Assembly (NCBI GenBank): GCA_022568135.1
Contig: JADFFQ010000036.1
Location: 1 to 41,701 of the forward strand
Direction of reading: 5' to 3'
DNA from: Planctomycetota bacterium
GTDB lineage: Bacteria > Planctomycetota > Phycisphaerae > Phycisphaerales > SM1A02
DNA length: 41,701 bases
Shown here: positions 7,153 to 15,635 of the stretch, one piece after another
Numbering within the stretch: the stretch's first letter is position 1
Layout of the letters: each line of letters starts with the position of its first letter
Program-made: the position numbers and the translations under genes
Notes under the pieces: generated by a model
Database searches by the model: none
The model's input: only the letters and a program-made list of their open reading frames with translations
What the model was told of the DNA's origin: nothing

Positions 7153-8740
7153 GGGGTCTGCTCACCATGGAGGCTTGAGGCTGGGCGGCACAGGTCAGCT
7201 GTGTCGCGCAAAGCCGGCGAGCACCTTGGCGGAGCTCGGCTACGCCTATGACCGCATTACCGAGCCTTTGTGACTCTGCGGCCGCCGCGACGCTGCCGAG
7301 AATAGCCGCCAGCGTGAGTGAGCCGCCGACGATGCGGGTGAGGGTCGCGGCCGCCAGCAATGCGTCGCCGCAACCGAGCTGATCGACGGGGTATGGCACC
7401 AGACTCGGCACGTGCTCCGTCGCCAGCCTGGTCTGCCAGTCATTGGGACTGAGCTTGGTATGGGGCGGGCAATCAAAGGCAATCAATCCTTCGCCCCCGA
7501 GCGTGACGATGGCGGCCTTGGAGGCCGTCTGGTGCAGCAGCTTCCACACCACGGCGGTCAGGCCATCGTCGAAATCGTGAAGCGCCTCGCGAATCTCCGG
7601 CTCGCTGGGGCACAGCAGATCCATCTGACGCATGGCCAGCAGATTTGACCGCCGCCCGCTCACATCTCCGACGAGCAAGTCCACTCGTGGCCGAATCGTC
7701 CGGCAAAGCTCGGCGATGGATCTCGACGTGAACAATCCCTGGCCGAAGTCGGCGACGATCACCGCGTCGCTCGTCTTCGCCGCGTCCTCGACGAGTTCGG
7801 TCAACTGCCGCTGCCGGGACGCGTCAAGCGTCACCGGCTCGCCAAGATCGACCTTCATCACCTTTGAGGACCCCACGAGGAACCGCTGCTTCTCAATGAT
7901 GGATCCCGAATGTCGAATCGACTTGAGTTCGATGCCCGCCCGAGCCAGCCGCTCGTGAAGCTGCTCGGTCTGCGTCGTGGTCGGCAAAGCGGTGATGAGG
8001 GTGGGGCAAGCGCCCATCGCGGCGAGGTGTTTGGCGATGATGGCCGCGCCCCCGTCGAAGCTGCGATACTCTAGGGGCCGAAGCGTCATCAACGGCCCTT
8101 CGCCGGCCACCTCCGGTCGATCGCAGATCACATAGGTATCGATGATGGTCTCACCGACCACCACAACGCGCCGGCCCAGAAAGGAATCGAGGAGACTATC
8201 GATGGACGCGCGGTCCACGCTCTGCTGCCCAATGAGCTGCCGAAACCGGCGGTGAGCGGGATCGGCGGTCTGCTCCATGGCCGCAATCAGGGCCGAGGAG
8301 CTGAACACGACATCGCCGGAGGTGAACACCAGGCGCCCGCCGTAGCTCTCCACAGCCTCCTTCTCCGCCGCGAAGCGCGGATCGCGGTTGTCTTCGTACT
8401 CCCGGCCCTTGACGTAGACATCGGGGCGGATGAACCGAAGGAGGTTCTCGGCGGTCGGATCAGGGTTGACGGCGACCCAATCCACGCAGTCCAGGGCGGC
8501 CAGATTCTCCGCCCTCAGCTCCTGGGGGATCAGCGGCCGGCCAGTACCCTTGTCCACGATGGAGTCGCCGCTGATCGTGACCAGCAGGTGATCGCCCATC
8601 TTGGCGGCGTGCTGGAGATGCCGGACATGGCCGGGGTGAACGATGTCAAAGCAGCCGTGGCAGAGCACGACGGTCTCGCGGGCGCGTTGGGCCGACCGGA
8701 CCAGCGACTCGGACTCGCCGAGCGTGACAATCTTTGTCAT
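7124..8740 (-). CDS. Bifunctional nucleotidyltransferase / PfkB-family sugar kinase, HldE-like with reversed domain order
   Basis: 538 aa fusion of the two activities of HldE. Residues about 20-160 are a cytidylyltransferase-type nucleotidyltransferase (CHGCFDIVHPGH with the HxGH motif at 35-38, then DVYVKGREYEDN). Residues about 185-510 are a ribokinase/PfkB-family kinase (VVVGETIIDTYV, FDGGAAIIAKHLAAMG, and the catalytic anion-hole motif DQLGCGD at 453-459). In the E. coli HldE the kinase is N-terminal; here the order is the opposite. By family, the pair would phosphorylate a heptose-7-phosphate at C1 and activate it with a nucleotide, but gmhA and gmhB are not in the window and another sugar is possible. 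ATG 8740 is chosen because the fold starts at MTKIVTLG, with AGGGAG ten bases upstream. The gene is divergent from the GT-B gene at 8946 across 205 bp, a shared promoter region. Confidence 0.88.
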   Translation of the reverse strand: MTKIVTLGESESLVRSAQRARETVVLCHGCFDIVHPGHVRHLQHAAKMGDHLLVTISGDSIVDKGTGRPLIPQELRAENLAALDCVDWVAVNPDPTAENLLRFIRPDVYVKGREYEDNRDPRFAAEKEAVESYGGRLVFTSGDVVFSSSALIAAMEQTADPAHRRFRQLIGQQSVDRASIDSLLDSFLGRRVVVVGETIIDTYVICDRPEVAGEGPLMTLRPLEYRSFDGGAAIIAKHLAAMGACPTLITALPTTTQTEQLHERLARAGIELKSIRHSGSIIEKQRFLVGSSKVMKVDLGEPVTLDASRQRQLTELVEDAAKTSDAVIVADFGQGLFTSRSIAELCRTIRPRVDLLVGDVSGRRSNLLAMRQMDLLCPSEPEIREALHDFDDGLTAVVWKLLHQTASKAAIVTLGGEGLIAFDCPPHTKLSPNDWQTRLATEHVPSLVPYPVDQLGCGDALLAAATLTRIVGGSLTLAAILGSVAAAAESQRLGNAVIGVAELRQGARRLCATQLTCAAQPQASMVSRPRDQLHPAHA

Positions 8741-8945
8741 CCTGCCCACGCTCCCTAGATCGGCCATCGGCACTGGCGGACCGGAGTTTCGACGACCGTC
8801 GGGCGTCGGGCAGTGACGGCGATCAAGCCATCCCCAGCGGTGACGCCGGGAACGGTGTTCATTCGCGACCGGACCGCAGCCAACGGCGTTGAAATGACGT
8901 GGTTTTCGCCAGGGTTGCACGGCGGCGTGCCGATACACACTTTCG

Positions 8946-11234
8946 ATGGTGAAGTCAGACGTCTGCGGCGAACATCGCCCGGCCCCACCATCCACGGGGA
9001 CGACACAGGCAGACCAACGAAGCGCCTTGGTGGCGCTATGGCACAGCGGGCAGCGGTATCGCTTCCTCGACCTGGGGTATCGGTATCTCTCAACCGTAGC
9101 GAATGATCCACAAATCAGCTTGGAGGTGCTCAAGGCTCTGGTGGCGATCGGCCTGGGTGGACCGGCCCGGGAGCTGCTCCAGCACCGCCAGGACCTGGAG
9201 GCGGCGGGGCTGGAAATCGACCGGCTCCGCAGAAGCCTGGTGTCGGTCCCGACCGGCCGAGTGCCGTGGGAGGAGCTTACAGCCCAGTTCGAATCGAATC
9301 TGGCTGCCCTGCTGGGAGATCGGCCTGATCTGCTGGGCCAAGAGCAGGACATCCGTCAATCACTGCGAGGCCTCCAGCTGTTCCGCAGCTCCGAGGGGTC
9401 GTGGCACCTTTCGCAGCGCGAGCCGGGGCAGCTGCGGCAATGGATGCCGGCCCTGACCGACTCGTCAGAGGTGCCCACCATGCAGATTCCGTTGGATGCC
9501 GCCGGGCCGTCGCCCGTGGTGATCGGCATCGACCTGGGCCTGCTCGTTGAGCGAGTTCATAGCGCCACGCAGCCGGACGAAGGCGCCGCCGCGATCGCGT
9601 TGTTCGTCGTGGACGATGCGTTGTATCGCTTCGCGGCCTGGCTTCACGTCGCCGACCACACGCCGGTTTTGCGAGATGATCGCGTCTATTTCTTCGTCGG
9701 CGGCGACGGGTTGGAACGGTACGAACAGTTCCTGGCGAGCAATGAGGACATCGCGATACCCGGCGCCCATGTGGAAGCCGACTGGGCGCGCAGCTTCGGC
9801 GATGAGGTCCGTCAAATTGGGCAGCGGGTCACAACACACCGCAACGAAACATTCTCGGCGCTCACAGCACAACTCGAACACCGGGCCCGGCAGCGCGACG
9901 CGGCGGCGTGGGCCCGGTGCCTCGAGCCGGGGGCCCGGATACTCGGCTTCGCCTCGCGGTTCACCACGATGCTTCAGTATTCGATGCGGGACATTGGTCA
10001 CGCTCTCGAGGAGCTTGGGTACCGATTCGAGCTCATCATTGAGAAGGCGGACCATCGGTCCTCCACCACGCTGACCATTGCCCAGGCGGTGTACGAGGCG
10101 GACCCCGCGCTGGTTGTCGTCATCAACCACTTTCGGCATGAGCAGCCTGATGCGTTCGGGGCGGTCCCGATCCTGACCTGGATCCAAGACCCAGCGGATC
10201 TTGTGTTCTCGAAGAAGACGGGCGATTCACTTGGCGAGCTCGATTTCGTCTGCGGGTACTACCGCAGCCGATGCATCGAGGAGTTTGGGTATCCCCGCTC
10301 GCGCTTCTTCAGTGTCATCCTTCCCGTGTCCACCCGAACGTTCCACGACGGACCGGTGGATCCGCAGGATACGGCGCGGTACGAGTGCGACCTCATGTAC
10401 GTCGGCCATCGCCACGCCGATGCGGCCCAACATCGCCCGCTGTGGTATTCAACCATGCCCGGGAGCGCTCATTCATTGCTCGATAAGACGTATGACGAGG
10501 TCACCGCAATGATCGCGCGCGGCGAACATCTCGAAGATCCGCGGGCGCTGGTGGACGGTCTGGCCGGCGATCTCGCGGTGACCCTGCCTGGGGAAGCATT
10601 GGAGAGTATCGCAAACCACTACGCCTATCGCCTCTTCGACATCTTGTATCGAGCGCAAACGCTGACCTGGGTTGCCCGCTGGGCGCAGCGAACCAATCGC
10701 GTATTCAAATTGTACGGTCGCGGCTGGCAGAGCGATCCCGTGTTCGGGCAACACGCGGTCGGCCCGATCGAGCACGGCGAGCCGCTGCGCCGCGCTTACC
10801 GTTGCGCAAAGCTGGTGCTTCAAACGCTGCCCGCCGGATTCATGCACCAGCGAACATTCGAAGGCCTGGCCAGCGGATCACTGGTCATCAACCGCTTCGC
10901 GCCGCAATCGTTCGGCCACATGTCAATTGAACAGTTCGAGCGGGCGCCGAAGGAATCGCTGCGATGGCCATGGGCCGCGTGCATATTCCCCGGACTACCG
11001 AAAGTGGTATTCCGCGACGCCGAGGAACTCGAGCACCTCTGCGAACGACATCTAGCCGACGAGTCGTACCGCCACGAAGTTCGAACGGAGATGCAAGAGG
11101 TCGTTTTGCGCCACTTTACCTACACCCGTGTCCTCGGTGGACTTCTCAATGAGATCCGCGGTGAGCTCAGCGCCGAACCCGGTCGCGTCCAGGCTGCCGC
11201 GCGAGCTGCGCGAGGATCGCCGCTACCGCGATGA
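8946..11234 (+). CDS. Large GT-B (CgeB/YkvP-like) glycosyltransferase with long N-terminal region
   Basis: 762 aa, no signal peptide. The C-terminal half is a GT-B-like glycosyltransferase. Residues about 330-480 resemble the acceptor-binding half (ARILGFASRFTTMLQYSMRD, ADPALVVVINHFR, VPILTWIQDPADLVFS). Residues about 580-740 resemble the Glyco_trans_1_2 domain of CgeB/YkvP proteins (RVFKLYGRGWQ, LRRAYRCAKLVLQTLP, HQRTFEGLASGSLVINR). The N-terminal part has a TPR-like helical stretch (about 25-75) and an alpha/beta region of unknown role (about 190-290, DRVYFFVGGDGLERYEQF). ATG 8946 has no obvious RBS. The last 20 or so residues read Ala/Arg-rich and run into a decayed dioxygenase remnant, so the present C-terminus may come from a deletion. 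It opens the + glycan operon. Sugar and acceptor are unknown. Confidence 0.8.
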   Translation: MVKSDVCGEHRPAPPSTGTTQADQRSALVALWHSGQRYRFLDLGYRYLSTVANDPQISLEVLKALVAIGLGGPARELLQHRQDLEAAGLEIDRLRRSLVSVPTGRVPWEELTAQFESNLAALLGDRPDLLGQEQDIRQSLRGLQLFRSSEGSWHLSQREPGQLRQWMPALTDSSEVPTMQIPLDAAGPSPVVIGIDLGLLVERVHSATQPDEGAAAIALFVVDDALYRFAAWLHVADHTPVLRDDRVYFFVGGDGLERYEQFLASNEDIAIPGAHVEADWARSFGDEVRQIGQRVTTHRNETFSALTAQLEHRARQRDAAAWARCLEPGARILGFASRFTTMLQYSMRDIGHALEELGYRFELIIEKADHRSSTTLTIAQAVYEADPALVVVINHFRHEQPDAFGAVPILTWIQDPADLVFSKKTGDSLGELDFVCGYYRSRCIEEFGYPRSRFFSVILPVSTRTFHDGPVDPQDTARYECDLMYVGHRHADAAQHRPLWYSTMPGSAHSLLDKTYDEVTAMIARGEHLEDPRALVDGLAGDLAVTLPGEALESIANHYAYRLFDILYRAQTLTWVARWAQRTNRVFKLYGRGWQSDPVFGQHAVGPIEHGEPLRRAYRCAKLVLQTLPAGFMHQRTFEGLASGSLVINRFAPQSFGHMSIEQFERAPKESLRWPWAACIFPGLPKVVFRDAEELEHLCERHLADESYRHEVRTEMQEVVLRHFTYTRVLGGLLNEIRGELSAEPGRVQAAARAARGSPLPR

Positions 11235-11529
11235 GGACGTTCTGCGGCACTACACAGCCCAGCGCATCACCACCATCACCGGACCAAAGGGACTCATCTT
11301 CGCCGCCGACACCCGTGGACTCCACAAGGGCCAACCCCTGCACAGCGGTGATCGCCTCATACTCCAGTTGTAGTTCTCTAACAGCAGTTTCGGCGATGAC
11401 CCGCCACACATCATGATCAACGATCGATTCTCCACAGACCTGCTCGAGCGCATCGAGCAACTTCCGCGGACGTACTGCATGTTCTCCAAGCCGTCATCGA
11501 AGGCTGCAAGCCCGTTGGAGCAACCATGA
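11191..11529 (+). pseudogene. Remnant of a phytanoyl-CoA dioxygenase (PhyH)-like gene
   Basis: One frame encodes RLPRELREDRRYRDEDVL, then ITGPKGLIFAADTRGLHKG and SGDRLILQL, which is the usual C-terminal part of PhyH-family 2-oxoglutarate/Fe(II) dioxygenases, including the distal iron-binding histidine (DTRGLHKG). A TAG stop at 11371-11373 interrupts it. The same frame then continues with FSNSSFGDDPPHIMIND and LERIEQLPRTYCMF up to a TGA at 11527-11529. The N-terminal two thirds, with the HxD motif, are absent; its place is taken by the end of the GT-B gene in another frame. This is best explained by a deletion plus a nonsense mutation. The downstream methyltransferase ATG overlaps the last stop (ATGA), an old operon junction that has been kept. 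Confidence 0.72.
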
Positions 11530-12824
11530 CGTTCGACCCCGCTTACGCCCAGAAGGTTCTTGACGAGGCGTGCATGGCTCCCGAGGGGCACACCATCATT
11601 CTCGGCGCGGGATCGAGCACCCGCCTGATCCTGCAACAGATCAAGGGACAAGGTCGCCGGCGAATCCGTGCGATCCTCGACGACGATCCGGGCCTGGCCG
11701 GGGGGAACATCCACGGATTCCCCATCCGGCTGCCGCGCGACTACTGCTCGACCGAGGTTGATCGGGTCATCATCACCTCCCAGATGCACGAAGCTGCTCT
11801 GACCCGCCGGGCCCGCGAGCTTTTCGGGCCTGAAGCCCGGCTCGTGTACACCTTTGACCGAGACAAGTCGCTGCCCTGCCAGCTCACCGATGTCTGCCGA
11901 CGGATTCAACTGGAATGGGACGACGGGCATCCTGACGACGCGTTGTGGTACACCGCCGACCAGTTGCACTCGGCGCTGGGCCGGCAACTGGCTCAGAGCA
12001 CGACCTGGCGATACGGCCCCGAGCGCCAGATCAACGAATTCGCTGAGCTGCGCCGCCACCTTGACACGCTCGTCAACTGGCACCGAAGCGCGCTGCTCAA
12101 CTTCGGTTGCGGGCCCTACCATCCCCTGGGCATCTCATTGCTGGCCCTGGTCTGCGGCGCCGGGCGAACGACCGCATCCGATCTCCAGCCGATCCTCGAC
12201 CCGCAGCGCACGTGCCAGGCGATGCAAGACCTGATCTCGCGGATCGTGCTCGATCCAAAGCGGGCGTTTGGGCCGCAGGCTCCGGCCCGCATTGATCTAC
12301 TGACCCGTATCGAATCAGTTGTCAACCTTGATCGGCTCAATGACGGCGATGTGCCGGGGGCGGTGGACGGTGAAGCCTTGGACTACAGAGTCGAGTCCAT
12401 CTACGAGACGAGACTCTCCGCTGCGGCGTTCGACGTGATCGTCTCGCGCGATGTCCTGGAGCACCTGCCGGATGTGCCGCAGGCCCTGGCGATCCTGCAC
12501 AAGCTGCTGAGGCCCGGCGGTGTAATGTTTCTCGTGATCGACTTTGCAGATCATCGCAGGTATCTGAATCCGAAGCTTTACGGTCACTGGTCGCACCTGA
12601 TCGACACGGATGAGCCGACGCACCTGAATACGAATCGCCTGCGGTTCCCGCAGTATCGACCGATGTTCGACGGGGCAGGGTTCGAGACGATCCGCTACGA
12701 GCCGAGATCCATGGAACCGCTGCCTTGTAATGTAAAGGCAAGCCTCGCGCCGATGTATCGGGTGATGTCCGATCAGGATCTCGCCGCGAGCAGCGCGGTC
12801 GCGGTCCTGGGCAAGCCACGCTGA
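11526..12824 (+). CDS. SAM-dependent methyltransferase with N-terminal nucleotide-binding domain
   Basis: 432 aa. Residues about 20-125 look like a small Rossmann-type domain (TIILGAGSSTRLILQQI, IRAILDDDPGLAGGNIHGFPI, VDRVIITSQMHEAAL), as found at the N-terminus of PglD-like and sugar C-methyltransferase proteins. Residues about 180-380 are a class I methyltransferase: ALLNFGCGPYHPLG stands in the SAM-binding motif I position, followed by AAFDVIVSRDVLEHLPD and LLRPGGVMFLVIDF. The C-terminal segment (MFDGAGFETIRYE) is typical of the fold. It probably methylates a sugar or lipid-linked glycan precursor, judged from its place in the glycan operon. ATG 11526 overlaps the stop of the dioxygenase remnant by 4 bp, and the next gene starts 52 bp after its end. 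Confidence 0.85.
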   Translation: MTFDPAYAQKVLDEACMAPEGHTIILGAGSSTRLILQQIKGQGRRRIRAILDDDPGLAGGNIHGFPIRLPRDYCSTEVDRVIITSQMHEAALTRRARELFGPEARLVYTFDRDKSLPCQLTDVCRRIQLEWDDGHPDDALWYTADQLHSALGRQLAQSTTWRYGPERQINEFAELRRHLDTLVNWHRSALLNFGCGPYHPLGISLLALVCGAGRTTASDLQPILDPQRTCQAMQDLISRIVLDPKRAFGPQAPARIDLLTRIESVVNLDRLNDGDVPGAVDGEALDYRVESIYETRLSAAAFDVIVSRDVLEHLPDVPQALAILHKLLRPGGVMFLVIDFADHRRYLNPKLYGHWSHLIDTDEPTHLNTNRLRFPQYRPMFDGAGFETIRYEPRSMEPLPCNVKASLAPMYRVMSDQDLAASSAVAVLGKPR

Positions 12825-12876
12825 TTCGAGCGAGTGGCCCGATCGGGCCGCAAGACACCACCGGGCGTGAGGGACG

Positions 12877-13854
12877 ATGACGGTTCCGCCATTTCCGACG
12901 CACGTTCAGATTCAAACGACGACCGCCTGCGGCGCGGCGTGCTCGATCTGCCCGCATCCAGTCGAGTCGCCGCGCTGGTCCAACGGCTTGATGACCGATG
13001 GGACCTTCGATCGGATCGTCAATCAGCTTTGCGGCCGGCCGATTGAGTATCTCAGCCCCTACCTGATGGCCGATTCCATGTCGGATCGCAAGATCTTCGA
13101 CCGCATCGAGGCGCTTCGCCGGGCGCTGCCCGATACACACTTCGAAGTGAGCACCACCGGCATGTACCTGACGCCGAAGATCGCCGAGCAGATTCTCGCA
13201 TCGCCGATCAGCGAGCTTCGGATCAGCAGCCACGGCACCACGGCCGAGGAGTACGCCAAGACCATGCCGGGGGTCAAGTTCGACACGGCGATGGCCAACG
13301 CGCTCGCATTTATCGAGCGATGGAAGGCGCAGCGCCCGTTCAAACTCTGCATTGTCTGCCTGTGGGGTTTATGGTCCCCCGAGCGCGAGGCCCAGATCGA
13401 AGCGTATTGGCGCGATCTGGGCGTCGAGATCAGTAAGTGGCACGTCAACTCGCGCGCGGACCAGGTGGACCTGACCATCTTCGGCGACGGCAGCGAAGAC
13501 ACAACGGTATACGCGCGCGGTAAAGACGATCCGCCGTACCTTTGCCGATTTCATCGTGACACGCAGTGGCTGCACATCCTCAGCGACGGCCGGGTCACCC
13601 TCTGCTGCATGGATTACAAACAGGAGGTCATTCTCGGCAACGTGCTCGACTCAAGTATCGAGGAGATCTGGAACAGCGAGCAATTCGCGGACATTCGCGC
13701 GAAGATCCGGGGCGACCGTCCCACCGCTGCGGAGTTCCTCTGCAACCGTTGCGAGTGGCACGTCAGTAGGTCCGTGTATGAGCGGGAGCAAGGCAACGTG
13801 AGGTCAGCGACGTCGCAAGAACACCAACTGCTTCCAAGCGCTTCGCAGATGTAA
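12877..13854 (+). CDS. Radical SAM protein with SPASM-like C-terminal cluster domain
   Basis: 325 aa. The radical-SAM cluster motif CxxxCxxC is seen as CGAACSICP (C18, C22, C25) in QIQTTTACGAACSICP. The partial TIM barrel continues through TTGMYLTPKIAEQIL and ISELRISSHGTT. The C-terminal region carries extra cysteines in the SPASM pattern (YLCRFH, VTLCCMDYKQEVILGNV, EIWNSEQF, FLCNRCEWH) for auxiliary iron-sulfur clusters. Such proteins modify peptides, cofactors or sugars by radical chemistry. In this operon, between a methyltransferase and a capsule gene, a sugar or glycolipid modification is a reasonable guess but not shown. ATG 12877 has GAGGG just upstream. It is followed 32 bp later by the capsule gene. 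Confidence 0.87.
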   Translation: MTVPPFPTHVQIQTTTACGAACSICPHPVESPRWSNGLMTDGTFDRIVNQLCGRPIEYLSPYLMADSMSDRKIFDRIEALRRALPDTHFEVSTTGMYLTPKIAEQILASPISELRISSHGTTAEEYAKTMPGVKFDTAMANALAFIERWKAQRPFKLCIVCLWGLWSPEREAQIEAYWRDLGVEISKWHVNSRADQVDLTIFGDGSEDTTVYARGKDDPPYLCRFHRDTQWLHILSDGRVTLCCMDYKQEVILGNVLDSSIEEIWNSEQFADIRAKIRGDRPTAAEFLCNRCEWHVSRSVYEREQGNVRSATSQEHQLLPSASQM

Positions 13855-13886
13855 TCTGCTGCAACGCAACGGATGAGCGGATTTCG

Positions 13887-15503
13887 ATGCTCAAACAGAT
13901 CAGCCAGCCGCTGACGATCCTCAAAGGCCCGACATACACGGCCCGCCTCAGGGAAATCTGCGACGGCGAGCTGCCGATTCAGCCGCTGGAGGGGATTCGA
14001 TACAAGCGCATCCTGATCCCGGGGGTCACCGGCGGCGAGCAGCACTGGTCGATGATGGCGTTTCTCGCCCAGGGCTTGCGGATGCGAGGCGCTGAAGTGA
14101 CTGCTCTGCTTTGCGATTCATTCCTGCCGGCTTGCGTGCAGCGCAAGGTCGATCACGTCGAGTGTGCCTGCACGAGATGGTGCCACCGCAATTCCGTTCC
14201 CTTCGCCGAGGCAATGAACCTGCCGCGCCGATGGTATAGCGAGTTTATCAGTGCCGATGAGAAGTCCGATTGCGTCGAACAAGCCCGACGGGTGTCGCCG
14301 ATTGACATCCCCACCTTCCGCTGGCAAGGGATCAAGCTCGGCGAGCTGATTACCCAATCGGTTGAGAGCGCCTTCAAGGTTGGGCGATTCTCGCTGGACA
14401 ATCCTGCAATGGTCGCCAGCGCGTATAACTTTCTTACGGCCGCGATGTGTCTGTACCTCATCGGGGCTCGCGTTCTGGATGAGTTGGAGATCGAAAAGGT
14501 CGTCATAGAGAACGGCCGGCACGTGGACTGGGGCGTGATCCGCGCCGTGGCGAATCAACGAGGCATCCCCGTTGATATCACGACGATCGGCATTCGCGGC
14601 ACCAGCATGCGCTTTGAGATCGATCGACCGCCGAACCCGCCGCAGTCCATCGCTCGATGGGAGCAGTGGCGCGAACAACCTCTCACCAAGCAACAGGAGC
14701 ACGACCTGGAAGCGTATCTGCTGCGGCGGGAGAAGGTGGCATACGAGTACTGCGACGCAAGCTGGCACGCGCACCTCACCGACCCGGATGAAGTGCGCCG
14801 ACAGATCGGCCTGCCGAGGCATGTGCAAGGCAAGGTCTTCGCAATGTTCCCAAACGTCGGTTTCGACACGGGCCAGACGAAATCGTCCGCAGCCGCTTTC
14901 CCCTGTGCCGCCGAATGGGTGATCAAGACGGTCCAGATGATCCGATCCCGGCCGAAGCACCACCTGATCATCAAGGCCCATCCCAGCGAGCATCACCGCC
15001 AGGCGCTGGATTCGGTGCTTGCGTCCGTCAAGGAGCATTTCGATCCCCCGCCGGCAAACGTGCATCTCGTCGCTCCCCAGACTGATCTGACCGCGCATAG
15101 CGTCATCAGGCTGGCGGACGTCGTGCTCGTATACACCTCCACGGTCGCCGCTGAGGCGGCGGCGCTGGGCAAGCCGGTGATCCTCGCCGGTGGCGGGTGG
15201 CACGCCGGCCGGGGCATTGCCATCGACGTGCGGTCACCCTCCCAATACGCCCAACTGCTCGAAAGCGTCCTCTCCGGCCGATGCTCGCTGCGATCATCAC
15301 GCGAGATCGGCCGACGTTACGCATACACGCTGTTCTTCCGAGAAGACATCCCCATGAACCATTTTCGCCTCGACGGCTTCAACATCACGGCGCTGCCGAT
15401 TGAGAGTATGGCCGACCTTGGGCCCGGCGCCGATCCCTCAATGGATTCAATGTGTCGAGGCATCCTCTTCGACGAACCGTTCCAGAACCCTCAAACAATG
15501 TGA
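13887..15503 (+). CDS. Capsule polysaccharide biosynthesis protein (KpsC/KpsS-like glycosyltransferase)
   Basis: 538 aa. The C-terminal half resembles the capsule synthesis family that includes KpsS and KpsC, the beta-Kdo transferases acting on the lipid anchor. It has FAMFPNVGFDTGQTKS, then HHLIIKAHPSEH and the donor-site-like DVVLVYTSTVAAEAAALGKPVILAG. The N-terminal half has a Rossmann-like KRILIPGVTGGEQHWSMMAFLAQGL that fits the first GT-B lobe. It probably acts in the cytoplasm at the membrane on a capsule or surface-glycan precursor. It is the last gene of the + operon and ends 132 bp before the tail of the convergent operon; no strong hairpin is evident in that gap. Sugar specificity cannot be read from the sequence, though Kdo and nonulosonates are chemically related and the neighbouring operon makes the latter. 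Confidence 0.82.
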   Translation: MLKQISQPLTILKGPTYTARLREICDGELPIQPLEGIRYKRILIPGVTGGEQHWSMMAFLAQGLRMRGAEVTALLCDSFLPACVQRKVDHVECACTRWCHRNSVPFAEAMNLPRRWYSEFISADEKSDCVEQARRVSPIDIPTFRWQGIKLGELITQSVESAFKVGRFSLDNPAMVASAYNFLTAAMCLYLIGARVLDELEIEKVVIENGRHVDWGVIRAVANQRGIPVDITTIGIRGTSMRFEIDRPPNPPQSIARWEQWREQPLTKQQEHDLEAYLLRREKVAYEYCDASWHAHLTDPDEVRRQIGLPRHVQGKVFAMFPNVGFDTGQTKSSAAAFPCAAEWVIKTVQMIRSRPKHHLIIKAHPSEHHRQALDSVLASVKEHFDPPPANVHLVAPQTDLTAHSVIRLADVVLVYTSTVAAEAAALGKPVILAGGGWHAGRGIAIDVRSPSQYAQLLESVLSGRCSLRSSREIGRRYAYTLFFREDIPMNHFRLDGFNITALPIESMADLGPGADPSMDSMCRGILFDEPFQNPQTM

Positions 15504-15635
15504 TATGCCGTCGGCTGCCTCCGTGCCCGGATGGAAGTCGATCCACACGAGCACCGGCCCGCGGATAGGCATCTGCGGCTACGAGCACTCGACGCAGACG
15601 CTAATCAGAATCCAAATGATCCATGGGCCGTCGCG

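Noticed and set aside
8738..9352. N-terminal extension of the HldE-like frame by about 200 codons
   Set aside because: The extension runs through the divergent promoter region and into the opposite gene, is Ser/Arg-rich, and the nucleotidyltransferase fold begins at the ATG at 8740.
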